From: Pseudomonadota bacterium
Lineage (GTDB): Bacteria; Pseudomonadota; Gammaproteobacteria; Pseudomonadales; Pseudomonadaceae
Length of the DNA: 14,997 nucleotides
Assembly (NCBI GenBank): GCA_023431055.1
Contig: JAEYXX010000136.1
Coordinates: forward strand, 1-14,997
Direction of reading: 5' to 3'
This document shows, piece by piece, positions 1 through 8,574 of the stretch (the stretch's first letter is position 1; each line of letters begins with the position of its first letter). The notes under the pieces were generated by a model. The model was not told the origin of the DNA, ran no database searches, and saw nothing but the letters and a program-made list of their open reading frames with translations. The position numbers were made by a program, and so were the translations under genes.

Positions 1-21
1 TGCGTTGGCAATACTGCGTTA

Positions 22-78
22 AAAACAGCCTCAAAATGCTCATTTACAGCACGTAAACTGCGCTTTTTCGGCTGTTTT
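22..78. repeat. Intergenic imperfect palindrome (REP/MITE-like)
   Basis: The bases before the first gene hold a long imperfect hairpin. AAAACAGCC (22-30) pairs with GGCTGTTTT (70-78), AAAA (33-36) faces a T-run (64-68), and TTTAC (43-47) pairs with GTAAA (53-57) around a 5-base tip. The AT-rich composition differs from the flanking genes. It resembles a dispersed non-coding palindrome I associate with Pseudomonas intergenic regions, but that comes from memory. It lies about 80 bases past the stop of the minus-strand permease gene, so it could also act as a transcript end. I see no gene in 1-156. Confidence 0.5.
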
Positions 79-156
79 CGCCTTGTCTTGCCTGCCTCGC
101 CTACGTTTTTCAACGGCCTGCTAGGTCCGAGTTCGGGGCGCCGCTATCGCTGGCCG

Positions 157-1968
157 CTACAGCGGCCACACCCAGAGCAGCAGGGGGACGCTGACCAGCG
201 CCACGAGTATTTCCAGTGGCAGTCCCAGGCGCCAGTAATCACCGAAGCGGAAGCCGCCAGGGCTGAGAATCAGCGTGTTGTTCTGGTGGCCAATGGGCGT
301 CAGGAACGAACAGGAGGCGCCAATGGCTACCGCCATCAACAGCGCGTCCGGGCTGACACCGAGCTGGCTGGCGGCGCTCAGCGCGATGGGGCACATCACC
401 GCGGCGGTTGCGGCGTTGTTCATGAAATCCGACAGCGTCATGGTCACCACCAGCAGCAGGGTCAGGGTGATGATGGCGTTGCCCTGCGCCAGGTTTTCCA
501 TCAGTACTCTTGCCAGCAGGTCGGCCGCGCCGGTGGTGGACATCGCCCCCGCCACCGGGATCAAGGCGCCGAGCAGAACGATCACCGGCCAGTCGATGGA
601 TTCGTAAACGGCGCGCAGCGGCACCAGGCGCAGCAGCATGTAGGCCAGCACCCCGCAGGCGAAGGCGATCGCCGTGGACAGCAAGCCAAAGGCCGCGGTG
701 ACGATGGCCAGGATCATGATGCCAAGGGCGAGGTTGGCCTGACGCGGATCAGGAATGTTGATGGCGCGCTCGGCGAGCGGCACGCACTCGTAGTCGCTGG
801 CGAATTCGCCAATGTCCTCGGCACTGCCCTGCATCAGCAGCACGTCGCCACCCTGGATCAGGGTCGAGCGCAGTCGCTTGATCGAGCGATGGCTTTGCCT
901 TGAGATGGCCAGCAGATTGATCGAATAGCGGCTGCGCAGGCGCGTGCTGCTGGCGGAGCGGCCGATCAGCGAGGAGTCGGGTTTGACCAGCAGCTCCTGC
1001 AACGCGCGGTCTTCGCTGTTGCTGGTTTTCTTCTCGGTTTCACCTTCCCTGTCTTCCTTCTGCTCGGCCTCCTTGGCTTCACGTTCGGCCTCCAGCAGCA
1101 GATCCAGCTGGCCGAGCACCTCGCCCAGTTCCTGTGGGTCGGCTTCGATCACCAGCACGTCGTCGGCCTGTAGCACGCGGCGTGGGTTTGGCGCTGTCAG
1201 GCGCAGCTTGTTGCGTACCATGGCCACCACCTGGGCATCGGCCTCGTCGAGCAATTGCTCGATCTCGCGCAGGGTCTTGCCCTGGGCCTTGCCACCTTCC
1301 TTGACGCGCGCCTCGGTCAGGTAGTGGCCGGTGTCGAAGCTGGCAGCGTTGCCTACCTCGCGCTTGGGTACCAGGCGCCAGCCGAGCAGGGCGATGAACA
1401 GCACGCCAGCCAGCGCCACGGCCACGCCGACCGGGCTGAAGTCGAACATCTCGAAGGGGCCGCCGCCATGCTGGGCGCGGAAGCTGGAGACGATCAGGTT
1501 CGGTGGTGTGCCGATAAGTGTGGTCATGCCGCCGAGAATGGTGCCGAAAGCCAGCGGCATCAGCACGCGCCCCGGTGGCAACTCCAGGCGCGCGGCAATT
1601 TGCAGGGCGATGGGCATCAACAGCGCGAGCGCGCCGACGTTGTTCATGAATGCCGAAAGCAGCGCGCCGAGGCTGGTCAGGGCAGTGATCGAAAGTAGCA
1701 CCCCAGCGCCGCTGGGCAGCAGGCGCTGCGCCAGCCGATTGACCGCGCCCGTACGCTGCAAGCCGTGGCTGAGCACCAGCACGCAGGCAACGGTGATCAC
1801 CGCCGGGTGGCCGAAGCCGGCGAAGGCCTCGCGTTCAGGCACCAGGCCGGCGATGACGCAGGCCAGCAATGCGCCGAGCGCCACGACGTCATGACGCCAG
1901 CGCCCCCAGATGAACAAGCCCATGCTGGCGATGAGAATGACGAATATCTGGCCTTGTTCGAGCGTCAT
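157..1968 (-). CDS. SLC13/DASS-family permease with two TrkA_C domains
   Basis: Inner-membrane anion permease of the SLC13 (divalent anion:Na+ symporter) superfamily, 603 aa; the substrate (sulfate, dicarboxylate or other anion) cannot be told from sequence. Two membrane halves, about residues 1-200 and 410-603, flank a cytoplasmic insert. Each half carries a duplicated substrate/sodium motif: FMNN at 108-111 with IGTPPN at 152-157, and FMNN at 515-518 with TPIGHQNN at 557-564. The insert holds two TrkA_C (RCK_C) modules, about 215-290 and 325-392, which in relatives bind small ligands. They are joined by a very charged Glu/Lys linker (about 293-320). The frame is open up to 2172, but the start at 1968 (MTLEQGQIFV) gives the usual family N terminus and avoids overlapping the next gene; no strong ribosome site is visible there. 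The family call is firm, the physiological role open. Confidence 0.9.
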   Translation of the reverse strand: MTLEQGQIFVILIASMGLFIWGRWRHDVVALGALLACVIAGLVPEREAFAGFGHPAVITVACVLVLSHGLQRTGAVNRLAQRLLPSGAGVLLSITALTSLGALLSAFMNNVGALALLMPIALQIAARLELPPGRVLMPLAFGTILGGMTTLIGTPPNLIVSSFRAQHGGGPFEMFDFSPVGVAVALAGVLFIALLGWRLVPKREVGNAASFDTGHYLTEARVKEGGKAQGKTLREIEQLLDEADAQVVAMVRNKLRLTAPNPRRVLQADDVLVIEADPQELGEVLGQLDLLLEAEREAKEAEQKEDREGETEKKTSNSEDRALQELLVKPDSSLIGRSASSTRLRSRYSINLLAISRQSHRSIKRLRSTLIQGGDVLLMQGSAEDIGEFASDYECVPLAERAINIPDPRQANLALGIMILAIVTAAFGLLSTAIAFACGVLAYMLLRLVPLRAVYESIDWPVIVLLGALIPVAGAMSTTGAADLLARVLMENLAQGNAIITLTLLLVVTMTLSDFMNNAATAAVMCPIALSAASQLGVSPDALLMAVAIGASCSFLTPIGHQNNTLILSPGGFRFGDYWRLGLPLEILVALVSVPLLLWVWPL

Positions 1969-2080
1969 GAGGCGGGGCCGTCCCTGTTGTACGCAGCTTC
2001 GCGTCTGCTGTTCATAGCAGAGTCTGCGCCGCGTTAGCAGTTCCCGTCGCGCCATCGGCTGGGGCGCAAATTTTTTGGCT

Positions 2081-3265
2081 TCAGACGTATTGCGCGGCCG
2101 CGTAACCGGATGCCCAGGCCCACTGGAAGTTGAACCCGCCGAGGTGGCCGGTGACATCCAGTACTTCACCAATGAAGTACAGACCCGGCACTTTCAGCGA
2201 TTCCAGGGTTTTCGACGACACCTCGTCGGTGTTCACTCCACCCAGGGTTACCTCCGCGGTGCGGTAGCCTTCGGTGCCGGCTGGTACCAGTTGCCAGTCG
2301 GACAGGCGCTCGGTAATCGCCTTCAGCTCGCCAGCGGTGTACTGCTTCATCGGTTTGTTGGTGAACCAGCTGTCCACCAGCAGCGTTGCCATCTTCTTGG
2401 TGAACAGCTCGGCCAGCAGGGTTTTCAGTTCGCTGTTGCCGCGTTCGCGCTGCTGCGTGGCCAGCCACTCGGGCAGGTCGATATGCGGCAGCAAGTCGAT
2501 GTGCAGGGTGTCACCTGGTTGCCAGTAGGATGAAATCTGCAGAATCGCCGGACCGGACAGGCCTCGATGGGTGAACAGGATGTTCTCGACGAAGCTCTGG
2601 CCGTTGCAGCTTACCCGGCAGTCTTCCACCGAGGTGCCGGACAGCTCCGTGCACAACGCCTTGAGCTGCGGTTCGGTGATGGTGAAGGGCACCAGCCCGG
2701 CGCGAGTCGGCAGCAGTTCGTGGCCGAACTGCCTGGCCACCTGATAGCCGAAGCCGGTGGCGCCGAGGGTTGGAATCGACAATCCGCCGGTGGCGATCAC
2801 CAGGGATTGGCAAGTCACCTCGCCAAGATCGCTGTGCAGCAGGAAGCCGCCTTCGCGTTTCTCGATACGCTGCACCGCCGTGTTCAGGCGAATCTCCGCA
2901 CCCGACTCGGCGCACTCGGCCAGCAGCAACTCGAGGATGTCGCTGGACTTGTTGTCGCAGAACAGCTGGCCGAGTTTCTTCTCGTGGTAGGGCACGCCGT
3001 GCTTGGCCACCAGGCCGATGAAGTCCCATTGAGTGAAGCGCGCCAGGGCAGACTTGCAGAAGTGCGGGTTACCGGAGAGGAAATTACCCGGCTCGCAGTA
3101 CAGGTTGGTGAAGTTGCAGCGGCCACCACCGGACATGAGAATCTTCTTGCCGGCCTTGTTGGCGTGGTCGAGCACCAGCACCCGACGGCCACGAGCGGCG
3201 GCGGTGGCAGCGCACATGAGGCCGGCGGCGCCTGCGCCGATGATCAGTACGTCGGTTTGCAACAC
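2081..3265 (-). CDS. HI0933/YhiN-family FAD-dependent flavoprotein
   Basis: 394-aa flavoprotein of the HI0933 family (often annotated as aminoacetone oxidase family FAD-binding enzyme or NAD(P)/FAD-dependent oxidoreductase); the physiological substrate is unknown. It begins with a Rossmann FAD-binding fold: GAGAAG at 10-15 and an acidic residue (D33) ending the second strand. The family signature SGGGRCNFTN follows at 45-54. The C-terminal block GLYFIGEVLDVTGHLGG (about 361-377) is the second conserved FAD contact and is intact, so the protein looks full length. The start is GTG (3263-3265), with a GGGGA ribosome site a few bases upstream; it places the FAD motif at the normal distance from the N terminus. 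It lies 112 bp upstream of the permease gene on the same strand; no functional link is evident. Confidence 0.92.
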   Translation of the reverse strand: MLQTDVLIIGAGAAGLMCAATAAARGRRVLVLDHANKAGKKILMSGGGRCNFTNLYCEPGNFLSGNPHFCKSALARFTQWDFIGLVAKHGVPYHEKKLGQLFCDNKSSDILELLLAECAESGAEIRLNTAVQRIEKREGGFLLHSDLGEVTCQSLVIATGGLSIPTLGATGFGYQVARQFGHELLPTRAGLVPFTITEPQLKALCTELSGTSVEDCRVSCNGQSFVENILFTHRGLSGPAILQISSYWQPGDTLHIDLLPHIDLPEWLATQQRERGNSELKTLLAELFTKKMATLLVDSWFTNKPMKQYTAGELKAITERLSDWQLVPAGTEGYRTAEVTLGGVNTDEVSSKTLESLKVPGLYFIGEVLDVTGHLGGFNFQWAWASGYAAAQYV

Positions 3266-3391
3266 GAGAGGTCCCCGGGTGGTTCATTGCCGCACAAAGG
3301 CTGCGTGAAAATCCTGCAAGTTTACCCGAAGCCGCTCTGTACAACCGGTTCTGTCGGCATGCGACTGGCACCAGTGGCATGCTCCGGTGGC

Positions 3392-3409
3392 TGTCTCGAA
3401 TTTGAGACA
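3392..3409. promoter_or_regulatory. Palindrome TGTCTC-N6-GAGACA, possible operator
   Basis: A perfect 6-bp inverted repeat, TGTCTC and GAGACA, is separated by GAATTT; two more pairs (AA/TT) match inside it. It lies 60-78 bases before the start of the solute-binding protein gene, in the 204-bp gap between that gene and the divergent flavoprotein gene. The size and symmetry suit a dimeric regulator, which I cannot name. It could serve either divergent gene. Confidence 0.4.
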
Positions 3410-3417
3410 GTGACGAG

Positions 3418-3434
3418 TGGCCCTGCGCCTGCTA
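3418..3434 (+). promoter_or_regulatory. Candidate sigma54 (-24/-12) promoter
   Basis: TGGC at 3418-3421 and TGCT at 3430-3433 keep the exact spacing of the sigma54 consensus (GG and GC 12 bases apart), with C also matching at 3423. Transcription would start near 3444, leaving a short leader before the ATG at 3470. The palindrome about 10 bases upstream is closer than usual for a sigma54 activator site, and such a partial match can occur by chance in GC-rich DNA, so this is tentative. Confidence 0.3.
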
Positions 3435-3469
3435 TCACTAGAACGAAGATTTCGGATGGATTGCCACCC

Positions 3470-4201
3470 ATGCCTGCAGTACGCGTCTGGCTATTGCTCC
3501 TCCTGCTGTCGCCTGCGCTGGCCTCGGCCGAACTGCTGCGTCTGGTGGCCAATCCCTGGCCGCCTTTCAATGACCAGGAACTTCCCGGCAAGGGGCTGGC
3601 CAGTGACCTGGTGGAACAGGCGCTCAAGCGCGCGGGCTACAGCACCAGTTATGTGGAAGTGCCCTGGGAGCGAGCGGTATTGGGGCTCAAGCGCGGCGAC
3701 TACGACGTGCTGATCAACGCCTGGTACAGCGCCGAGCGCACCGAGTACGGCTATTTTTCCCAGCCCTATCTGGTCAATCGCATCCGCCTGATGCAGCGCA
3801 AGGGCGGCTCGATTCGCTTCGAAAACCTGGCCGATCTCTACCCGTACAGCATCGCGGTGATTCGCGGCTATGCCTATTCCAAGGAGTTCGACAGCGACCC
3901 GCGCCTGCTCAAGGTGGGTGTCGGCAGCTTCGAGATTGCCGCACGCATGTTGCATGCCGGGCGAGTGCAGCTCGCGCTGGAAGACGAGTTGGTGGCGCGT
4001 CATGTTCTCGCGCGAGAGTTGAACTCCATTCGCGATGAGCTGGAGTTCTTGCCCTTGCCGCTGAGCGAGAATGGCCTGCACATACTGGTGAGGCGCAGCC
4101 ATCCCCATTTTCGCGAGATCGCCAGACGCTTCGATGCAGCGATTCAGGCGATGAGCGACGATGGCAGCTATGCCACGACGCTACAGCGGCACGCTCCCTG
4201 A
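3470..4201 (+). CDS. Orphan periplasmic solute-binding protein, family 3 (SBP_bac_3)
   Basis: 243-aa exported protein of the amino-acid-type solute-binding family 3. Residues 1-20 form a signal peptide: one Arg, a run of Leu, then a LASA cleavage site before ELL. The mature domain opens with the typical strand LRLVANPWPPFND (23-35), then a GLASDLVEQALKRAGY helix. The conserved Arg of the ligand site is plausibly R90 in the segment ERTEYGYFSQPY. No ABC permease or ATPase lies nearby, so it may be an orphan subunit that shares a transporter or a sensory binding protein; the ligand is unknown. I chose the ATG at 3470 because it directly begins the signal peptide, although the frame stays open far upstream, antisense to the flavoprotein gene. 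A weak purine-rich GGATGGA precedes it. It is the only plus-strand gene here, and its stop codon abuts that of the convergent response regulator. Confidence 0.85.
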   Translation: MPAVRVWLLLLLLSPALASAELLRLVANPWPPFNDQELPGKGLASDLVEQALKRAGYSTSYVEVPWERAVLGLKRGDYDVLINAWYSAERTEYGYFSQPYLVNRIRLMQRKGGSIRFENLADLYPYSIAVIRGYAYSKEFDSDPRLLKVGVGSFEIAARMLHAGRVQLALEDELVARHVLARELNSIRDELEFLPLPLSENGLHILVRRSHPHFREIARRFDAAIQAMSDDGSYATTLQRHAP

Positions 4202-5437
4202 TCAGGCCAGGACAGTGCGCGCGCGGCCCTGCTGCTTGGCCCGATACAGGCGAATGTCGGCTTCGTGCAGCAGGCTCTCCAGGTCTTCCGGCTCACCCTG
4301 ATACAGCCCGGCGCTGAACGATAACGGCGGGGCGCCTACGGTGTAGTGCAGCCCGGCACACTGGCGGCGCAATCTATCCAGCGCCTGGGCTACGTGCTCC
4401 GCGCCATGCAGGGTGAGCAGGGCGAACTCCTCGCCACCCAGGCGGCCGAGCAGCATGTCGGGGAAGGCATTGCTCATCGCCCGTGCGAATACCACCAGGG
4501 CGCTGTCGCCGCTGGCATGGCCGAAGCCATCGTTGATCTGCTTGAAGTGATCGAGGTCGAGCATCGCCACGCTGACCTCGCGGCCTTCCCGTTGCGCCTG
4601 CTGCAGCATCTTCAGGCCCTGTTCGTAGAAGGCCCGGCGATTGTTCAAGCCGGTCAGGGCATCGAACTGCGCCGCCTTCTTCAGGGCGCGCAACAGGTCG
4701 CGGCGCTCCAGGGTCGACATCACCCGGCAGTTCAGCTCTTCCGGGCAGAACGGCTTGCGCAGGAAATCGTCGGCGCCATGCTTGATGAACTGGGCGCTGA
4801 GCGAGCCTTTGGGGTCGGCGGAAACGCCAATGATGATCAGGTCATTGAGGCGCAGCTTCTGGCGCAGCAGCTTGACCAGCTCGAAGCCGCTGACGCCCGG
4901 CATGGCATGATCGAGGACCAGCAGGTCGAGGTCGGGGTGCTGGTTCAGCTGGCGCAGAGTCTCCTTGCCGTCGCTGGCTTCGATGATCTGGTAGTGGTGC
5001 GCTTCGAGAATGTGGCGGATGTAATGGCGCTGCGCTGCAGAGTCGTCGGCGATGAGAATCTTGATATGGCTGTTGTGATCGAGCCGGTGCAGCAGGCGGA
5101 AGGCGTACTCGTAGGAGTGCTGGCTTTCCTTGAGCACGTAGTCGACCACGCCTTTCATCAGCAGGTCGTCGCGCCGCTGTTCGTTGTAGCTGCCACTGAG
5201 CACGATGCAGGGCAGGTGGTAGCGCATCACCAGATCGACGCTTTCGCCGTCCGGTGCGTCCGGCAGGTGCAGGTCGACGATGGCGGCGAAGAACAGCGAA
5301 GCGGAGGTCTCCAGCATGACCTCGGCCTCGGCCAGCGAGGCGCAGAAGATCGGCTCCAGATCGTTTTCCTGGCGGAACAGATGCTCGAGGATCTTCAGGA
5401 CCAGAGGGCTGTCTTCGATGACCAGAATATTGCGCAT
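4202..5437 (-). CDS. REC-REC-GGDEF response regulator, diguanylate cyclase
   Basis: 411-aa cytoplasmic response regulator predicted to make cyclic di-GMP from two GTP. Two receiver domains come first. REC1 (about 2-118) has the acidic pair E8/D9, phospho-acceptor D55 and K103. REC2 (about 125-240) has D131/D132, acceptor D176, S206 and K228. Both keep the phosphorylation residues. The GGDEF domain follows (about 255-408) with DALTGLNNRR at 259-268, the metal-binding D296 region, and the active site written GGEEF at 334-338, a catalytically competent variant. The product-inhibition RxxD motif expected five residues before GGEEF is absent (FPDM there). The start has a GGAG ribosome site 7 bases upstream. 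No cognate histidine kinase lies in the window, so the input signal is unknown. The layout resembles the PleD class, but the REC spacing and the missing I-site leave the ortholog uncertain. Confidence 0.93.
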   Translation of the reverse strand: MRNILVIEDSPLVLKILEHLFRQENDLEPIFCASLAEAEVMLETSASLFFAAIVDLHLPDAPDGESVDLVMRYHLPCIVLSGSYNEQRRDDLLMKGVVDYVLKESQHSYEYAFRLLHRLDHNSHIKILIADDSAAQRHYIRHILEAHHYQIIEASDGKETLRQLNQHPDLDLLVLDHAMPGVSGFELVKLLRQKLRLNDLIIIGVSADPKGSLSAQFIKHGADDFLRKPFCPEELNCRVMSTLERRDLLRALKKAAQFDALTGLNNRRAFYEQGLKMLQQAQREGREVSVAMLDLDHFKQINDGFGHASGDSALVVFARAMSNAFPDMLLGRLGGEEFALLTLHGAEHVAQALDRLRRQCAGLHYTVGAPPLSFSAGLYQGEPEDLESLLHEADIRLYRAKQQGRARTVLA

Positions 5438-5537
5438 GGGTAACTCCGGCCCAGGCCGTTTGATCCTTTATATCAGCCTAGGAGGCCGTTCGCGATCTTG
5501 CGAGCTAGAGCGAGTGCGGTCGATCACGAGGCGGCTC

Positions 5538-6914
<1,377 letters not shown>

Positions 6915-6963
6915 GGCAGTGGCTCGGGCATGGAGAAACAGGCCGGCAGTGTAGCAGGCCCGA

Positions 6964-8388
6964 TCATTCGTCCGCTGAAACCTCGATATTGCCCCCGCCG
7001 CGGCCGTCTTTCGCATCCAGTTGCAGGAAGATCGCCGCTGCCAGCATCGACAACAGGCCGACGCACAGATAGGTGGCCTGGAACGCCTGCAGCACGTGCT
7101 CGCTGCCGCCCATCTCGCGGCTGAAACCGCTGAGCAGCGCCGCCGCTGAGGCAACGCCAAGGCCCATCGCCAGCTGCACCACCACCGACAGCAGGCTGTT
7201 GCCGCTGCTGGCGTCACGGTTGTCCAGATCGATCAGGGTCACGGTGTTCATCGCGGTGAACTGCAGCGAGTTGCAGGCGCCGATCAGGCTCAGCTGAATG
7301 ATCAGTTGCAGTGTCGACGTATCGCTGTCCACCAGCGCCAGGCTGGCGATCAGTGCACCGAGCAGCAGGGTGTTGCTGGTCAGGATGTTGCGGTAGCCGA
7401 GGCGTTCGATCAGCGGTCTGGCCAGTGGTTTGGCCGCCATGGCGGCCAGTGCCAGAGGGATCAGGCTCATGCCGGCCTGGGCGGGCGAATAGCCCATCGC
7501 CAGTTGCAGCAGTAGCGGCGTGAGAAAGGGCAGTGCGCCGCTGCCAAGGCGAGCGAAGAGGTTGCCGATGATGCCCACGGCGAAGCTGCGGGTGTGGAAC
7601 AGCGACGGGGCGAACAAGGGGTGCTCGATGCGTCCGGCGCGCAGCCAGTAAGCGGCCAGGCAGGCCATGCCGCCGAGCAACAGCAGCACCACGCGCATGG
7701 TCGGCAGGTGCAGCTCACCGAGCCCTTCGAGGGCCACGGTGATCAGCAGCATGGCGGCGCCGAACAGCAGGAACCCTGCGGTATCGAAGCGACTGCGTTC
7801 CGGCCCGCGCAGATCCGGCATATGTCGCAGCGCCGCCCAGCAACCGAGCAGCCCGACTGGCAGGTTGATCAGGAAGATCCAGTGCCAGCTCGCCACTTCC
7901 ACCAGCCAGCCGCCAAGACTCGGGCCGATCAGTGGGCCGAGCAGGCCAGGCAGGGTGATGAAGCTCATGATCCGCACCAGCTCCGAGCGCGGATAGGCGC
8001 GCAGCACCACCAGCCGTCCGACCGGCATCATCAGCGCGCCACCCAGGCCCTGGGTGACCCGTGCAGCGATCAGCATGCTCAGCGATTCCGACAGTGCGCA
8101 GAGCAGCGAGCCGAGGCTGAACAGGGCGATGGCGCCGAAGAAGATGCGCCGTGTGCCAAAGCGGTCGGCGATCCAGCCCGAGGCGGGAATCAGCAGCGCC
8201 ACGGTGAGCATGTAGGCGATCACCACCGACTGCATGCGCAGCGGGTCTTCGTTGAGGTCGCCGGCCATCGCCGGTAACGCGGTATTGAGGATGGTGCCGT
8301 CCAGCGTCTGCATGAAGAAGGCGATGGCCACTATCCATGGCAGCAGGCGGGCGGTGCGTGGGTCGAGTTGGCTGAGCGTGGGTTGCAT
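6964..8388 (-). CDS. MFS exporter, DHA2 family, MdtD-like
   Basis: 474-aa inner-membrane major facilitator of the drug:H+ antiporter DHA2 (about 14-helix) family, closest in memory to MdtD/YegB of enterics. Matching features are FMQTLDGTILNTALPAMA (residues about 25-42) in helix 1, the loop 2-3 motif DRFGTRR (about 74-80), the helix-4 segment GGALMMPVGRL, the antiporter motif C-like segment LPGLLGPLIGPSLGG, and WHWIFLINLPVG after it. Near the end, NSLQFTAMNTVTL and DASSGNSLLSVVVQL are also MdtD-like. The protein is full length with a soluble tail. No mdtABC efflux genes are adjacent, so it is probably a stand-alone exporter of unknown substrate. The start ATG fits the family N terminus; the ribosome site is weak. 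The 186 bp upstream separates it from betA and holds repeats. Confidence 0.9.
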   Translation of the reverse strand: MQPTLSQLDPRTARLLPWIVAIAFFMQTLDGTILNTALPAMAGDLNEDPLRMQSVVIAYMLTVALLIPASGWIADRFGTRRIFFGAIALFSLGSLLCALSESLSMLIAARVTQGLGGALMMPVGRLVVLRAYPRSELVRIMSFITLPGLLGPLIGPSLGGWLVEVASWHWIFLINLPVGLLGCWAALRHMPDLRGPERSRFDTAGFLLFGAAMLLITVALEGLGELHLPTMRVVLLLLGGMACLAAYWLRAGRIEHPLFAPSLFHTRSFAVGIIGNLFARLGSGALPFLTPLLLQLAMGYSPAQAGMSLIPLALAAMAAKPLARPLIERLGYRNILTSNTLLLGALIASLALVDSDTSTLQLIIQLSLIGACNSLQFTAMNTVTLIDLDNRDASSGNSLLSVVVQLAMGLGVASAAALLSGFSREMGGSEHVLQAFQATYLCVGLLSMLAAAIFLQLDAKDGRGGGNIEVSADE

Positions 8389-8464
8389 GAGGCGTCCGGC
8401 AGTCAGTGGCGGCTGTCACCGCTCCGCCATTATTGCGCAAGTGCCCCCGTTCGACGGCGCTGGC

Positions 8465-8478
8465 GCGAATAAATTCGC
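8465..8478. repeat. Short palindrome GCGAAT-AA-ATTCGC
   Basis: A perfect 6-bp inverted repeat around an AA centre, set in GGCGCGAATAAATTCGCTCC-type sequence. Similar 'GGAGCGAATTTATTCGC' palindromes are familiar to me as a dispersed intergenic motif in Pseudomonas genomes, so this is probably a REP-like repeat copy. It lies in the 186-bp gap between betA and the MFS gene, where it could help end betA transcripts. Confidence 0.4.
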
Positions 8479-8518
8479 TCCGGCCTGCAAGCGGTATCAG
8501 CCGGCTCGGTATGGCTCG

Positions 8519-8567
8519 GGGCTCGGACGATAGGCGCGGACTGATCCGCGACAGGGCGCGCGAGCCC
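8519..8567 (-). terminator. Possible structured 3' end of betA mRNA
   Basis: Starting 8 bases past the betA stop, GGGCTCG (8519-8525) pairs with CGAGCCC (8561-8567), enclosing a second hairpin CGCGGA-CTGA-TCCGCG (8535-8550). There is no U-run after the stem in the direction of betA transcription, so this is not a standard intrinsic terminator. It may stabilise or mark a 3' end. Confidence 0.3.
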
Positions 8568-8574
8568 TTCGAAC

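Noticed and set aside
2004..2021. Small inverted repeat TCTGCT-N6-AGCAGA between the flavoprotein and permease genes
   Set aside because: Six-base arms, no U-run and no nearby promoter boxes; hard to separate from chance.
1969..2172. N-terminal extension of the permease gene up to 2172
   Set aside because: The added residues are hydrophilic, unlike the family, and would overlap the 3' end of the flavoprotein gene. The ATG at 1968 gives the conserved N terminus.
2567..3469. Upstream extension of the solute-binding protein frame
   Set aside because: The extra 300 codons are antisense to the flavoprotein gene, and the ATG at 3470 starts a clean signal peptide.
4346..5443. 365-codon open frame on the plus strand opposite the GGDEF regulator
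   Set aside because: Antisense to an intact three-domain protein, of biased composition and without any motif.
5467..5495. Possible promoter for the response regulator (TATAAA on the minus strand at 5467-5472)
   Set aside because: The -10 box is fair, but nothing resembling a -35 box stands at a proper distance, so I did not list it.
6915..7217. N-terminal extension of dbpA up to 7217
   Set aside because: It would overlap the MFS gene by about 250 bases and add a Cys/Arg/Ala-rich tail not found in DbpA.
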